From positions 105,827,567-105,891,566 of the forward strand of contig NC_068912.1 of NCBI RefSeq assembly GCF_023091745.1: a stretch of 64,000 nucleotides of DNA, read 5' to 3'. Below, one piece after another: positions 52,531 through 64,000 of this stretch (positions are counted from its first letter, which is position 1; each line of letters starts with the position of its first letter). Position numbers and translations under genes: made by a program. The notes under the pieces are model-generated. The model saw nothing but the letters and a program-made list of their open reading frames with translations. It was not told where the DNA came from and made no database searches. The stretch comes from Budorcas taxicolor (taxonomy: Eukaryota; Chordata; Mammalia; Artiodactyla; Bovidae).

Positions 52531-52867
52531 TTCCCCCCAACCTTGCCCCCCACCCCACCCCCGACCCAGGACTCCTCTGCCTTGCTAATCAGCAAGCAGA
52601 GGCCAGAGAGGTCAGGGCAGCCCTCTCTTTCATCAGGTTCCCAGGGAAGGAGGAGTTAAAGCCCAAGGGCTGAGGGACCCAGGGTCAGGTCTGGCTTTAA
52701 TCCCACAGCAGCCACGTCCTCAATATCCACAACCACAGCAGGACATCAGTCTATGCTTCCTCTCTTCAAAAGTCACCTTGTTTTCTCTCTTTTTACTTAA
52801 TGGCTGTTATTCAATTGATGCTACATTTGCTCTTATGATGATTTCTAAGATAGGATTTAATATAATG
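52531..52867. other. Spacer after the pseudogene
   Basis: A C-rich stretch (52536-52565) is followed by unique sequence; no feature. Confidence 0.45.
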
Positions 52868-53080
52868 CTTGTTGTTGTTAGTTGCTAAGTCGTGTGTGAC
52901 TCTTTGTGACCCTATGGACTATAGTCTGCCAGGCTCCTCTGTCCATAGGATTTCCCAGGCAAGAATACTGGAATGGGTTGGTATTTCCTTCTCCAAAGGA
53001 TCATCTCCACCCAGGGATCAAATCAGCGTCCCCTGCACTGGCAAGCAGATTCTTAACGACTAAGCCACTTGGGAAGCCCA
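52868..53080 (-). mobile_element. Bov-tA SINE
   Basis: It runs from gttagttgctaagtcgtgtg to gccacttgggaagccc on plus. The sequence atataatgctt recurs on both sides, a target-site duplication. Confidence 0.92.
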
Positions 53081-53340
53081 ATATAATGCTTAAGAACATA
53101 GTAGTCCTACTTTATTGCACTCTCTAGAATTAGATAGTATAACTGTTGTACTTTGGCTGCAATAAAAGACCCTCACTTAGTTCATTAATTGAAGCTTGAT
53201 ATGACCGGGTGGAGGCATTTGAAACAATACAAGAAGTGCAATAAGCTGTTATTAAAAATCTATAAAAGTAACAATACTTGTCACAAAAAATTTTTGATTG
53301 GTTTTTAAAAGAATGTAAAAACAAAACAACATCCCCAGCT

Positions 53341-53535
53341 AAGGTGAAGGTGAAGTCGCTCAGTCGTGTCCGACTCTTTGCGACCCCGTGGACTGTAGCC
53401 TACGAGGCTCCTCCGTCCATGGGATTCTCCAGGCAAGAATAACTGGAGTGGGTTGCCATTTCCTTCTCCAGGGGATCTTCCCGACCCAGGGATCGAACCC
53501 AGGTCTCCCGCATTGGAGGCAGATGCTTTAACCTT
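53341..53535 (-). mobile_element. Bov-tA SINE, young-looking
   Basis: It begins aaggtgaaggtgaagtcgctc and ends cattggaggcagatgcttta. It matches the family sequence closely by eye, with the end of the head missing. Confidence 0.9.
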
Positions 53536-55229
53536 AAAAGCAATACTATTTTTATTGGTTTAGCCATAAATGCATAGATTAGGAGAACTCATTTTGCAAC
53601 TTTTTTTTGTTTCTTGATTTTTAAATTTCTCTTTAACCTGTTATTTTGTTTAGCATATGCTTTGCTGTTTAAATTTTTTCAAATTTTATGCCAACAAAAT
53701 AAAATTTTACCTTCTTAAAAAAACAAAAACAGTATGTTCATAGTTCTTTTTAAATAAATGCTCCCACGCGAAGCCAGTAGGAAAGTTGTGGGTACACAGT
53801 GCTGGGCCTCCAAGTGGGAAGACCCTCTCTTTCTGGAGAATCTTGAGATCCACCTGCAGGATCAGGTCTCTGACTATGCCAGTAACCTTAGGAAGAGGCC
53901 TGGATTTCTCTATCCGCTAAGAAATGAGTAAAAGAGCCTTAAGTGAGCAGCAGCAGCACAAAAAGGCTAGTTTGGCTTTATCCTCTGGGTTGAGCTCTCT
54001 AGAGAGAAAATTCCTGGTGGTGGGTCCTTAAATAGCACCTTTCCCATGGAGGAGGGCCTGCTGTTGAGGAAAAAAAATCAAGCAAGATATTTAAGAATCT
54101 ACACTGTTTATAAACTAAGGCGAGCAACTTCAGGATTATGAAGCTGAACACGGACTGGGAACAAGCTGAGGCAGGATCAGCAATTAAACTTTCAAACAGT
54201 GACTGTTTTTCAGTTTCATATATTTTGTGGTGAGTTCTCAGTTTTGCTCCCTCTTTGTACTCAGAGTTCTGAATGGTGCTAACAGGGCTAAGAGCAAAGA
54301 ATCAAAGGAAATAATCTGTGTGTATGTACCAGCTAGAGCTTTAGGGCAGAGGCAGCAGTGTGCTGAGAGCATTAATAATCCAGGAGAAGCATACAACAAC
54401 GGATAGAGAAGCAGGACACGCTGGGGTCACTTGGACACCTTTTCATCTCTACCTGTGGATTCTCTTTCCTGGATTTACGTCTTGGAGGGTCTCAGTTTTG
54501 ACAAGTAAGGAAAACTGGATTACTTACACTTTCTGGATGAACTTAATATACCTCCCAACAACTCTATGTGAGCTATTACTTGCAAAACATCATTTTGTGA
54601 AAATCTTGCTCCATCCACTTTCTCCAGCAAGGCTTTTTTCCTTCCTATTCTGGCTCTCTCAGAACTCCTATGGCCCTCATCTACAGTTTTTCTGTTGCTG
54701 GGTTTTATATGTTTTTATTTTGTCAGCTCCTTTAGGTAACAACTGCCTAAGTTGGCATACTTTTAAAAAACCTAGTATGAGTATTTCTCCTATGTGGACC
54801 TGAGGTTTGAATCCCTTATTATTGAACCACACAAAGGTGATTTAAATATCCTACACAGAAAATTAGGAAGAAGGGTATCCTTAATGTTCCTTGTATCCTG
54901 GTTAGCCGGGATATTTTGGCTCTAGCTAATTTCCTCTACACAAAGACCCTGCTTAAAGCATTTATGAATAAGCTAGAAGAGTGGTAGCTGAGGCAAGGCT
55001 TCTCTGAAAAGGGGAGGGAGGAAATAAAAAAGAGCTGCTTTCATTGGGGGCAGGAAGGAGATTATTTCATTAGGAGCTAAACAGTGAGACTATCTCAGTA
55101 CAAACAATTGTTTGACTTGAAGGCTCCATGTGGCCAATTACTCCCACAGAGGCTCAGCTGGAATGGAACTCAGAGCCTGCCAGGACTGAGGGACAGAGCC
55201 TGACACAGGCTCAAGTGTCACGGCTCTGG
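53536..55229. other. SMAP2 intron 1 sequence without recognised genes
   Basis: Nothing with domain-like content. The 147-codon frame at 54360-54803 is hydrophobic, lacks a recognisable domain and is probably chance. Confidence 0.45.
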
Positions 55230-55372
55230 GATCCCAGAACATCCCAGCAAGGACGCTCACAGAGCGCGCTCCACCCCGACCAGCAAACAGCATCATTCTG
55301 CACCCAGCCTAGTCAAGACCGTGGACTGAAAAGGGATGAGAAAAAGACGGCCCTGGGGACAAATATAAAGTG
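55230..55372 (+). mobile_element. L1 3' UTR, part 1
   Basis: catcattctgcacccagcc through gatgagaaaaagacggcc matches a second copy at about 58460-58545. Both precede the same L1 tail, so this is L1 3' UTR. Confidence 0.7.
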
Positions 55373-55580
55373 TATGCTCAGCCGCTCAGTTGTGTCTGAC
55401 TCTTCTGTGACCCCATGGACTGTAGCCCGCCAGGCTCCTCTGTCCAGGGGATTTCCTAGGCAAGAATATTGTAGTGGATTGCCATTTCCTGCTCCAGGGG
55501 ATCTTCCTGACATAAGGATTGAACCTGCATCTCCTGCTTAACAGGCAAATTCTTTATCACTGAGCCACCTGGAAAGCCCC
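55373..55580 (-). mobile_element. Bov-tA SINE inside L1
   Basis: It runs from gctcagccgctcagttgtg to gagccacctggaaagcccc on plus. Confidence 0.92.
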
Positions 55581-55687
55581 AGGATTAACAAATACACACT
55601 ACTCTAAATAAGATAAACAACAAGAACCTACTGTATAGCACAAGGAACTATATTCAGTATCTTTAATGATCTATAATGGAAAAGAAT

Positions 55688-55719
<32 letters not shown>

Positions 55720-55830
55720 AGAATAACAATCACTTTGCTGTGGATCTAAAACTACACAGTGTTGTAAATTGTACCTCAAAAAATGGTTAAAAAATTTAAA
55801 ATATTTTAAAAGAATAAAATAAAACCAACA
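55581..55830 (+). mobile_element. L1 3' UTR, part 2
   Basis: caagaacctactgtatagcac, then an (AC)n run at 55690-55711, and ctttgctgtggatctaaaac with an A-rich end. Confidence 0.85.
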
Positions 55831-56321
55831 TTTTGTAGGGAAAGTAATAAGGATGAAACCCAGATCTTGTAAGAAAGCTAGCACATTTCAGCCACTATCT
55901 CAATGGCTTTCATCAGGCTGGGGGGAGGACGCACATAGAGATGGATCACTGAGCTGACAGCTGGGCAATTATTTCAAGGCCAGGTGGACCTGATATTTCA
56001 AAACTTGACATTACAATTAAGCTAATTTCCTATTGCTCATGACCTCACTTCAGGAAATGGACATTAACTTGATTCACCAAAAATTATTGTCTTCACCCTC
56101 TGGGGACATTTTGTTCTTTAGGTTACTTCCGGTTAAAGCTTTAACTTCCTCTTTGCAGTAACCAGTATCTATTCATATCCTGAAAAAAATACTGAAGATG
56201 CAAAGTGAGCCTGCCCATTTGGGGGAGGCATATCTTTAGAATAAGCGACTAAAGAGGGGTGATAGAGCTCTTGACCAATGAGATAGCTCTTCATTCTCCA
56301 TTCCCACTCTTCTTCCTCCAC

Positions 56322-56520
56322 AGCAGGACTTCTCAAAAGAAGTAACTTCCCCCCAAGTGGCAATGTCAGGGTCTGGGGACATTTTTAGTTGTCACAACTG
56401 GCAGAAAGTGGGACTGGAATCTAACAGGTGAGGCCAGGGGTTCTGCCTAAACTCCTACATAGGACAACCTCTTAACAAAGTATCCAAACATGAATAGTGC
56501 TCAGGTTGAGAAGTCCTGCC
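56322..56520 (+). mobile_element. MER20-like hAT-Charlie DNA transposon
   Basis: Terminal inverted repeats caggacttctcaa and ttgagaagtcctg flank ggggacatttttagttgtcac and ggccaggggttctgcctaaac. It is an old eutherian, non-autonomous element. Confidence 0.85.
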
Positions 56521-56619
56521 CTAGAGAACCCATCTTTATTTTAAGCCATTTAGGTTGGAGCATGTGAGATATAAGAATATACCAATCCTGTAGAAAAGCT
56601 GCCTCTCTTGCTCCATAAC

Positions 56620-56795
56620 AAGGAGATAAACACTGAGATACAGAATTTCAAAGCTGGAAAGAACTTTAAGGATTATCTAGTCCAAGCACAGCTGGAGAAT
56701 CTAAGACCCAGAGAGGTCAAGTCATTCACCCAAGTTCATAGACGAGACCACCAGCTGGGCGGAGTCAGAATCATCCTTCTCCACCTGAAATGTGC
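56620..56795 (-). mobile_element. Ancient SINE-like fragment (MIR-type core)
   Basis: aaagctggaaagaactttaag, gacccagagaggtcaagtc and cagctgggcggagtcag resemble an ancient mammalian repeat; family uncertain. Confidence 0.4.
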
Positions 56796-56862
56796 TATGC
56801 ACAGATAGTGCTCAGTAATAGTCACTGTATTGATGTCCTATTCTTCAAGTGCTCTTTTTTCT

Positions 56863-57273
56863 TCAGTTCAGTCGCTCAGTCGTGTCCGACTCTTTGCGAC
56901 CCCATGAATCGCAGCACACCAGGCCTCCCTGTCCATCACCATCTCCCGGAGTTCACTCAAACTCAAGTCCATCGAGTCAGTGATGCCATCCAGCCATCTC
57001 ATCCTCTGTCGTCCCCTTCTCCTCCTGCCCCAATCCCTCCCAGCATCAGAGTCTTTTCCAATGAGTCAACTCTTCTCATGAGGTGGCCAAAGTACTGGAG
57101 TTTCAGCTTTAGCGTCATTCCTTCCAAAGAAATCCCAGGGTTGATCTCCTTCAGAATGGACTGGTTGGATCTCCTTGCAGTCCAAGGGACCCTCAAGAGT
57201 CTTCTCCAACACCACAGTTCAAAAGCATCCATTCTTCGGCGCTCAGCTTTCTTCACAGTCCAACTCTCACATC
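56863..57273 (-). mobile_element. Bov-B LINE 3' fragment
   Basis: It runs from the cagttcagtcgctcagtcg tail to ccaactctcacatc, about 410 bp close to the family consensus. It is 5'-truncated. Confidence 0.93.
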
Positions 57274-58389
57274 TCTTACCACATACTTTTTACTCTCTGC
57301 TCCCGGAAAGCCCAATGCCTGAGCTTGTGTGTGAAGGTTCATCTCCCACCCCTTCTCACCCACAGTCCTCCGCCTCAGAGGAAGCCCAGAAGTGGAGGAG
57401 AGTGAAGAACAAGCAGCCAGGCGGAACTCACTTTTCAGTTGTTTAAAGGGAAGCTCATGCTTTTCACACAGGCAGAGAGAGGCTTTACACAAAACCTTCC
57501 GAGTCAGCAGATGGACTCGTGCACAAGACCACAGACGTGAACTTCTCCCTTTCACACCGGTGTGCCGCTTTCCCAGCAGATGGAAAACCAGTGCCAGTTT
57601 AATCGCATCACAACCGCGTGCAAAAGCTAGACGACTTTCATTCCTAAACAAACAGCAGAACAGAAATGAATCCTGGGATCAAAGTACAGCCAGTTAGTTC
57701 AGTGACACACAGAATATTAGTCATTGAAACAGCCCTGCCTTAAGGGAGCAGAGCAAAGGTGGAGATCTACCCTTCCAGAGGAAGACATTCACTACAAGGT
57801 TTCACAAGCCAGGTGTTTCACAATTGGGTATAATGAGGTACAGGTCAGAAGGGGATGGGGCAAGATGCCAGCTGTGTGGATAGAAAGTTCCTGCAAAGGG
57901 AACTTTACACAGGGGTACCCAGGGCAGGTCTCAAGGAAAAACACAGCTTCAAAAAAGCCAAAGCAAGGTTCTTCAAATTAGACAAACCTGTTCCAGCAGG
58001 GACAAAGAGAGCTTCTAAAAGCGCTGCAAGGTTATGATTAATTTCTACAGCACCTGAGAACAGCGTCTAAATATTTACTCCCATCCCACAAGAAAGGCTA
58101 AAGGGCTACTGTTTCAGCCTCCTGTTTCATACCCCCCGATACACTCCCCCGCCCAGTGATGTGTCACACTAAAACCTCCTATGGAAAGGACAGAGTGCTA
58201 GCTTTGTGACTGGCTCCAGCTTTCAACGTGGCACAGACGCCAGGAGCACACAGAAGAAATGGCACACAAAAGCAATGATCACAAAGCAACCAGGAAATTC
58301 ACCTGCTGGGCTTCCTGCAATGTCGCAGAGCTTCAAATATCTGAGTTGAGAGGATAAAGGTGACTTTCAAAAAATAAAACAGGAAAAAG
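57274..58389. other. SMAP2 intron 1 sequence without recognised genes
   Basis: 57300-57660 is somewhat richer in CpG (accgcgtgc, gactcgtgc) but no exon can be supported. Confidence 0.45.
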
Positions 58390-58818
58390 AGTATGACCTG
58401 AACATGCATGACTAGGATAGTGTTCACGATGCCCATAGAACATGCTCTACCCCATTCACCAAACAACATCATTCTGCACCCAACCCAGTCGAGAGTGCGC
58501 ATTGGAAAGAGATGAGAAAAAGATGATCCTGGGGACAAATGTAAAGTAATTCAACCCAAAACCAAGATTTTTGTGGGTAGGAAGATAAATTAGGAGTCTG
58601 GAATTAAGATATACACACTACTATAGATAAGATAGATAAACAACAAGGACCTACCGTATAGCACAGGGAACTATATTTAATATCTTTTAATAACCTATAA
58701 TGAAAAAGAATGTGTATACACACACATGTATGTGTGAGTGTCTGTGGGTGTACCTCAATCATTTTGCGGTACATCTGAAACTAACACAATGTTGCAGATT
58801 ATACTCCAAAAACAATGG
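58390..58818 (+). mobile_element. Ruminant L1 3'-end fragment
   Basis: catcattctgcacccaacc, agataaattaggagtctgg, caacaaggacctaccgtatag and tgaaactaacacaatgttgc form a continuous L1 3' UTR with a short AC/TG run near 58715-58740. Confidence 0.85.
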
Positions 58819-60416
58819 TTCCAGAAGCACAGACACTACGCAGCAGATGCTGAGCATCAGGTAACAGGGAAACATGGAACATGGTCCCTGTCCTTATGGA
58901 ACCCACAGTTGAAAGAAAGCCTTGTAAAACAAAAGCAAAAACCAGTGGCTGTTATCCCCTTTCCACCACAGTAGGGCTTCTAATCCTTCTTCCCACTGGA
59001 CTGAGTTTAAGTGAAGGAGGCCTGTATGAACAACATAAGATGCTGATCAATGGCTCGACAGAACAGTTCCACATATCAAGTACATAAATGTGCAAAGTGC
59101 ACGTCAGATATAAAAATATAACTTGGCCCATCTTGCTATGATCATGTCCTGTAAATCTGTTCCTTATGGTTAAGCCTGGATTCTCCCCACCTCTCTGCTC
59201 CCATCTCAAATGTCCACTACAATGAGGCAGTTCAAAACAACAGCCCCCACAGCAAGACCGTCTCCACAGGGGCTCAACCGGAGAACCCTCTGACAACTCC
59301 TTAAAATTAGAAGGCACACATCACTACTCAACTCTGAACGCATAAATAACCCATCAGTCCAACAGCAACACCAAAATTCACACTGTCTTGTTATAAAAAA
59401 TTTTATAATCCTGACAATTTAAGACCCAAATGTCCAACAACTGGGCAAGAATTAAGTAATGATATATTCAAACAGTGGAGTACAATAAAGGCATTTAAAC
59501 GTTTTTAATGTCAGGAAAAATGCTTATGATAATATTAAGCAAAACAATAATGATATAAAATTATATTACAGTAGTATAAGCTTAAGTATAAATAGGTGAT
59601 AAGGATTATATGAAATATCTTTTACATTACTATACTTTTTCATACTTTCCAATGATTTCCATCACAAATATGAATAACTTTCATAATGAGAAGAAGATAC
59701 AGTTTTTCTTTTTTAGAGAAATAGCATTTAATGATGTTTACCTAATACGCACAACTGGCCTGGGAATCTGTTCCTATCGATCCTTAATTTGAGTCACTTG
59801 TGTCAGATGCCTATTCATAGACAAGGCTCAAAACCAAGTCAGAAGGCTCAGGGGAGCTGAGCTGGAATCTTCCTGATTCCAATGCTGTATTTAATGATGC
59901 TTCCTTTCTCTCACAGGAGAGCTAGGAATGTTAACACAACACTCACACCACCAGAAAGACCTCAAAATTCCCCTCAGTCTGAAACAGTTCCTCTAACTCA
60001 TCTCCTGACATCTACCTTGGGCGAGACAAAGTTCCCAGTCCCTTAAAGCTATTCTCCCAATAAAAACGGTTCAGACACAGCAGAAGAGGCTGAGTCTTTT
60101 CATTCTTTCTTTTTCAAATCGGCTGTCACATTTCAAATGGTCTCCATTAAGTCCATTGTTTCCAGCTATTTTGAACACAAGCATCACGATTAGAATAGGG
60201 AGTTTCCTTCCTCTTTCTCATCAGAGGCCTTGGGTCAGTTATAACCCAAGTGGCAAAGTGTCAACATGAAGAGACACCAATGCCCCCTTCATCAACAGCA
60301 CAGGATGGAAAATTCTGTAGGTAATTACTTTTTGAAGGCACTAGAACAAAAACCATCTAAATAATATTAAGACAATTTTAAACTCAAGACTTGAAACAGT
60401 AGAGAACTCATTTCTA

Positions 60417-60466
<50 letters not shown>

Positions 60467-61954
60467 GGACTTCCACTAAGATAAGAAAAGAGGAAGAAGT
60501 CAAAATTCACTGTGTGTGCCTTCAGGAAATAACACTGCAGGATTAGCATGTAAACCCACATCTCAAGATGTAAGCTCTGTGACAGAGGCACGGGGATATT
60601 TATGGACTTCCCATCACCAGCAACTGCCATGAAAGACAGTGTGGCTGTCTGCAATAGAGGGAAAGAAAAAGTGCTCTATTTCCACACATCTCTATGCGGG
60701 GACAGGCTTATCAGCTGCAGCTGAGAGTAGGTCTCTCCTCCTCCTGTATTTGCCCTATTATTTTCAGTACATCATAAAATGGAAAAGGTTACACGTTTGT
60801 TCCTTGGGTGAGGAGAAATGACATGAAGCCTGAGGGATCCGGTTCTCATTGTTTCTGATTAAGACAGTTCTTTTTGAAAGTTTTGACTTGAAATTAAGTA
60901 AGGATAAACAAAGCATTTTCCAAGTAGACTTATGAAATCCAGTACTTTCTAAATAAACCATATCCAACAGCTATTTAAAAAGCAAACCAGAATACCCATA
61001 GGAAATATACAAACGGGGAAAAGAGGGCTATGGTCAACAAAAATGGTCAGAAAGCTACTTAACATTATTTGAAAATGAGCAGCAACAATTAAATCCCAGC
61101 AACAGGCTGCAGAGGTGGGACCCCAGGGCAGGTTCCAGCCACACAAGAGGGTACATGGGGGCTCAGGGGAGTGATGCACAAACTGAAGACGACCACCAGG
61201 GTGACCTTACGCTGATGGGTGGCCACAGCTGAAGGCAGATTTGGCTCATCTCTGGGGTTTTCCACGGGGAAGAAACCTGCAGTTCAGTCATCAATGGACC
61301 AGCATCCACAAAGCCTGTGGGGGAAATACAGGATCCAGAAGAGTGGGGTAGGAAAGGAGAAAGTTTGGAAAATGGAAGAGTCAAATACAGTAGTGAAATA
61401 TTGTAATTATTAAACATGAGGCTTCAAAAACACATAGGTGTACCACTTAAGGTGAAAGGGACTGGCTGGGAAGAACTGGTACTCTGGGAAGAGATATGCT
61501 TTTTATAATACCAAATTACACTTCAATCACATGTGTGAATTATAGTAATACCTGCTATGAGGAAACTAAGTTTTGGAAAAGAAGAGAAAAACAATGAAAC
61601 CTATGCAGTTTTTACCACTGGTAACTTTACTCAATGAGAGGTCCTTATCCATAGCTTCTGCAGGAAAATAACCACCTAAAAGCAAACATACTCACATTCC
61701 ACTGAAAAACCCTTGCTGGCCTAGTTCCACCAATTCCAATAATGTGGCAGGCGCCCAAAGGCAGGCGACCCAATTGACAAAAAAAGCACTTCTACAAAGT
61801 GCTCAACTTGTATCACATAACTCATTAAACACCTCATCATCAAGAAGGAAACTGGCAGCAATAACCTGAGAAGCCTTGTCCTTACAAGGAACAGCAGCAC
61901 CCTTCTGAACAAGACAGAATATTTCTCAGGTCCAGTATAGAAGACAGCAGCGAA
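58819..61954. other. SMAP2 intron 1 sequence without recognised genes
   Basis: Long stretch of mostly unique sequence with one AC microsatellite. Short frames at 58952-59317, 60367-60654 and 61721-62041 lack domain content. Confidence 0.4.
60422..60464 (+). repeat. (AC)n microsatellite, about 21 units
   Basis: An uninterrupted AC dinucleotide run of 43 bp, long enough to be length-variable between individuals. Confidence 0.97.
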
Positions 61955-62030
61955 CTTCGGCAAACTTCGGGAGACGCTGAGGAACAGAGAGGCCTGGCAG
62001 ACTTCAGTCCGTGGGGCGGCAGAGTCCGGT
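61955..62030 (+). mobile_element. Bov-B/Bov-A tail scrap
   Basis: cttcgggagacgctgagga, cagagaggcctggcagac and agtccgtggggcggcagag are a diverged Bov-B 3' tail segment. Confidence 0.65.
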
Positions 62031-63084
62031 GATCTCGCCACTCTCCCCCAGTGCTAACTGATCTAAGCTTGTTGAGGCAGGGGAACAGACAAACCAATCA
62101 AACTATTTAGAGAGATAACCAACGCAAGGAAAATTGGCTCCAGCTTAACAATCAGAAAAGTCTAATCCGTACCATGTTTTAAGGCTGCAATCCTCAAAAC
62201 TCTTTGCATATCTTAAGTGCTACCTACCGAGTTTTTAGTTGTGGATGGGACAAGCTCAGTGTATACACATCATACCTAAAGCTTCCCAGAATCAGGGTGG
62301 GAACTTATTTAACTGCTCCTGGCAGAGGGAAAGTCAAATACAGATTCCACAGAAGTCATGCATCCTAATTAAACAGGCAATGACTGAGTTGTTACATTAC
62401 TTCCCAGGACTAATTATTGTTTTGGCAACAGTTAAGCTCCTTTAGAAGCATTGGCCTTAACACCCTTCTTATCCTTTGTCCAAAATAACTCAACTGTTCT
62501 CTTACAAGCAGAAAGAACCGCATCTTGGGGATTCAAGTGCCTTTGCCTGTCTCAATTTGGATCCTCCCCTTCCTCCACACTATCACGGGGAACTACATCT
62601 CCCAGGCTTCCCTGCCAACTAATTTCTTGGTAAGTTCCATCAATGGGAGGAACTGATAAGGAAAAGAGGCGGGAGAAGGGCAGAAGCCAGGGTAACACTC
62701 TCTGTCTTACTTGGTCCGAGCTCCAGCTGCCACCATACAGCTCTTCTTTCCACTCATCTTGGTCACTGCAGATGGCTCAGGCTTCTGGCCTTTGCTGGCA
62801 TCAGCACCTTCTAATTTCCTTAGGGCATAGGAGGTCCCAGGTGTTGCCAATCTCTGGGCTGTCTCACCAGCCCACTAACCTTCTTGGCCCTTTTATCACC
62901 TATGGAACCTAGTCCATATTAAATTCCCTCTGCTTATATCTCCTATAGTGTTTTCTGTTTCTCTGAAGGGTCCCTGACTTTTAAATATATTTTAAAAACT
63001 TAGATTTCCTAAGAATTACACAAATATTCAGAAAAGTTATAAAGGATTTCTTTTAATAAGAAACAAAGGATTCGTATCATTCAA
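62031..63084. other. Intron sequence, nothing firm
   Basis: 62900-62970 (ctctgcttatatctcctatag, ttttctgtttctctgaagg) resembles the end of an old LTR or L1 but is too diverged to name. Confidence 0.35.
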
Positions 63085-63205
63085 GCAAATATTTACTGAG
63101 AGCCTGACCCGTGCCCGACCATACTAGGTGCTGGGAATACTATATTGAACAAAACAGGCACAAAACTCCTGCCCTCAGGCAGCTTACTTTCTAGTGAACT
63201 GCGGC
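63085..63205 (+). mobile_element. L2 LINE 3' fragment
   Basis: tttactgagagcctgaccc, ctaggtgctgggaatac, aacaaaacaggcac and cctcaggcagcttactttc are the classic L2 3' segment. Confidence 0.8.
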
Positions 63206-63896
63206 AAATTACAATTTTAAGAAGTTAACTATGAGAGGAATATTTCTTTAAAAATAGAGGAATTTGGTAAAAGTGAATTAACTTTAAGGGGTTCTACTCT
63301 ACATAGACTTGGTTCCTACCTTTTCAGTGTGGTATGCTGAACTGTCCCATTCCAGGGGCCAGTATAAAACTTCTTCAAAGTTAGTATCTACTTAAACTGG
63401 CAAATTGCTCAAACAAAAATATAACTGTGATAAGGATTTAGGGAGACACAATAATAAAAGTTAAGCACTGTATGCTTAAATGAAAAACACATGAGTGTTT
63501 GATGCAGATTCTTGCTGGGTATCTTTTTCACAGGAGCTATCACTTGGAGGAATTGAGCTTGAGTCCATTTAATGTCACTTTATCTCCTCCCTATGGCGCA
63601 GGTAGCTTCCAGTATCACATACAAACCAGCCACAATGCACATAACGAGTCAAGTGTTGTGGTCTCCAACTGCATGACATTATTTCCAAGACGGAATTTTT
63701 AGCCTGAACAGAAACAGACAATGACTCATGTGGTGAACAGTTATACAGACAACTCTGCCCAAGAAAGCTGCCACCTACATACCACGATATCAGAGGAAAA
63801 ATGCAGAAAGGTTGTTTTCTGATTTATTTAAGAGCAATAGATTTGCTGAAAGGTATACTGAGAGATGTGGCTGCAGCTGCCTGTTGTTTGCACATC

Positions 63897-64000
63897 CAGC
63901 TTGCCAAGTGGCGCTCATGGTAAAGAATCCGCCTGCCAAATACAGGAGACACAAGAGATAAAGGTTCGATCCCTGGGTTGCGAAGATCCCCTGGAGAAAC
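63897..64000 (+). mobile_element. Bov-tA SINE, cut by the window end
   Basis: tggtaaagaatccgcctgcc, ggttcgatccctgggttg and gaagatcccctggagaa are the head and the start of the body. Confidence 0.9.

Larger units (their letters stand above)
38577..64000. other. SMAP2: SMAP2 intron 1 (incomplete)
   Basis: Exon 2 starts in phase 1 and needs an upstream exon that encodes the initiator Met and the first zinc Cys pair. I looked for that sequence on minus from 38577 to 64000 and did not find it, nor a CpG island. The gene therefore continues beyond the window and this is one long intron filled with the repeats listed below. Confidence 0.75.

Noticed and set aside
54360..54803. 147-codon hydrophobic plus-strand frame
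   Set aside because: Pyrimidine-rich DNA gives a hydrophobic translation by chance; no signal peptide plus domain arrangement or family motif.
57274..57660. CpG-containing block considered as SMAP2 promoter or first exon
   Set aside because: CpG density is far below that of the 6.2-6.65 kb island, and I found no minus-strand frame matching the SMAP2 N-terminus or a phase-1 donor.

Overview
This window is nuclear DNA of a ruminant mammal, most likely a bovid. It is crowded with lineage-specific retroposons: Bov-tA and BovA2 SINEs with tRNA-Glu-like heads, older cetartiodactyl CHR-type SINEs, several Bov-B (RTE-type) LINE copies, and ruminant L1 tails. Genes are spliced and almost all of the sequence is intronic or intergenic. 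Nothing looks bacterial, and there is no CRISPR array or operon. Family names for repeats come from recognition by eye, not from a library search.

One gene can be rebuilt with confidence. SMAP2 is an Arf GTPase-activating protein that binds clathrin. It lies on the minus strand with nine coding exons between 38576 and 24326. Every exon has AG/GT borders and compatible phases. The exons sum to 1187 coding nt. A 34-codon first exon (not seen here) plus a split glycine would give exactly the 429 residues I recall for mammalian SMAP2. The 3' UTR runs to about 23100. The first coding exon must lie beyond 64000, so 38577-64000 is SMAP2 intron 1.

Downstream of SMAP2 on the same strand is the 5' end of a SCAN/KRAB zinc-finger gene that resembles ZFP69. 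A CpG island (6235-6650) looks like its promoter. A first coding exon (3445-3588) keeps its ZFP69-like sequence and splice sites but has TGA at codon 4. The rest of that gene would lie below position 1. The order SMAP2 then ZFP69 family matches what I recall of human 1p34.2.

Layout: 1-2800 is an old L1 cut up by young insertions; 3.4-6.7 kb is the ZFP69-like exon and CpG island, separated by a Bov-B that carries an RPL37A retrocopy and a Bov-tA; 7.4-10.7 kb is a three-level nest (MLT1-type LTR, Tigger-like DNA element, two Bov-B); 11.6-13.7 kb is Bov-B plus an LTR-like block; 14-23 kb is intergenic with L1 and L2; 23.1-38.6 kb holds the SMAP2 exons; 38.6-64 kb is SMAP2 intron 1, with a CTAGE-family retropseudogene and more LINEs and SINEs.

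I found no convincing undescribed multi-gene system. The points most worth checking are the ZFP69-like stop codon, the split CTAGE-type pseudogene, a G-quadruplex motif close to a SMAP2 splice donor, a run of weak splice donors in the ArfGAP exons, a tiny mariner palindrome in the SMAP2 3' UTR, an inverted Bov-B pair in a SMAP2 intron, and a poly(A)-only retroinsertion.
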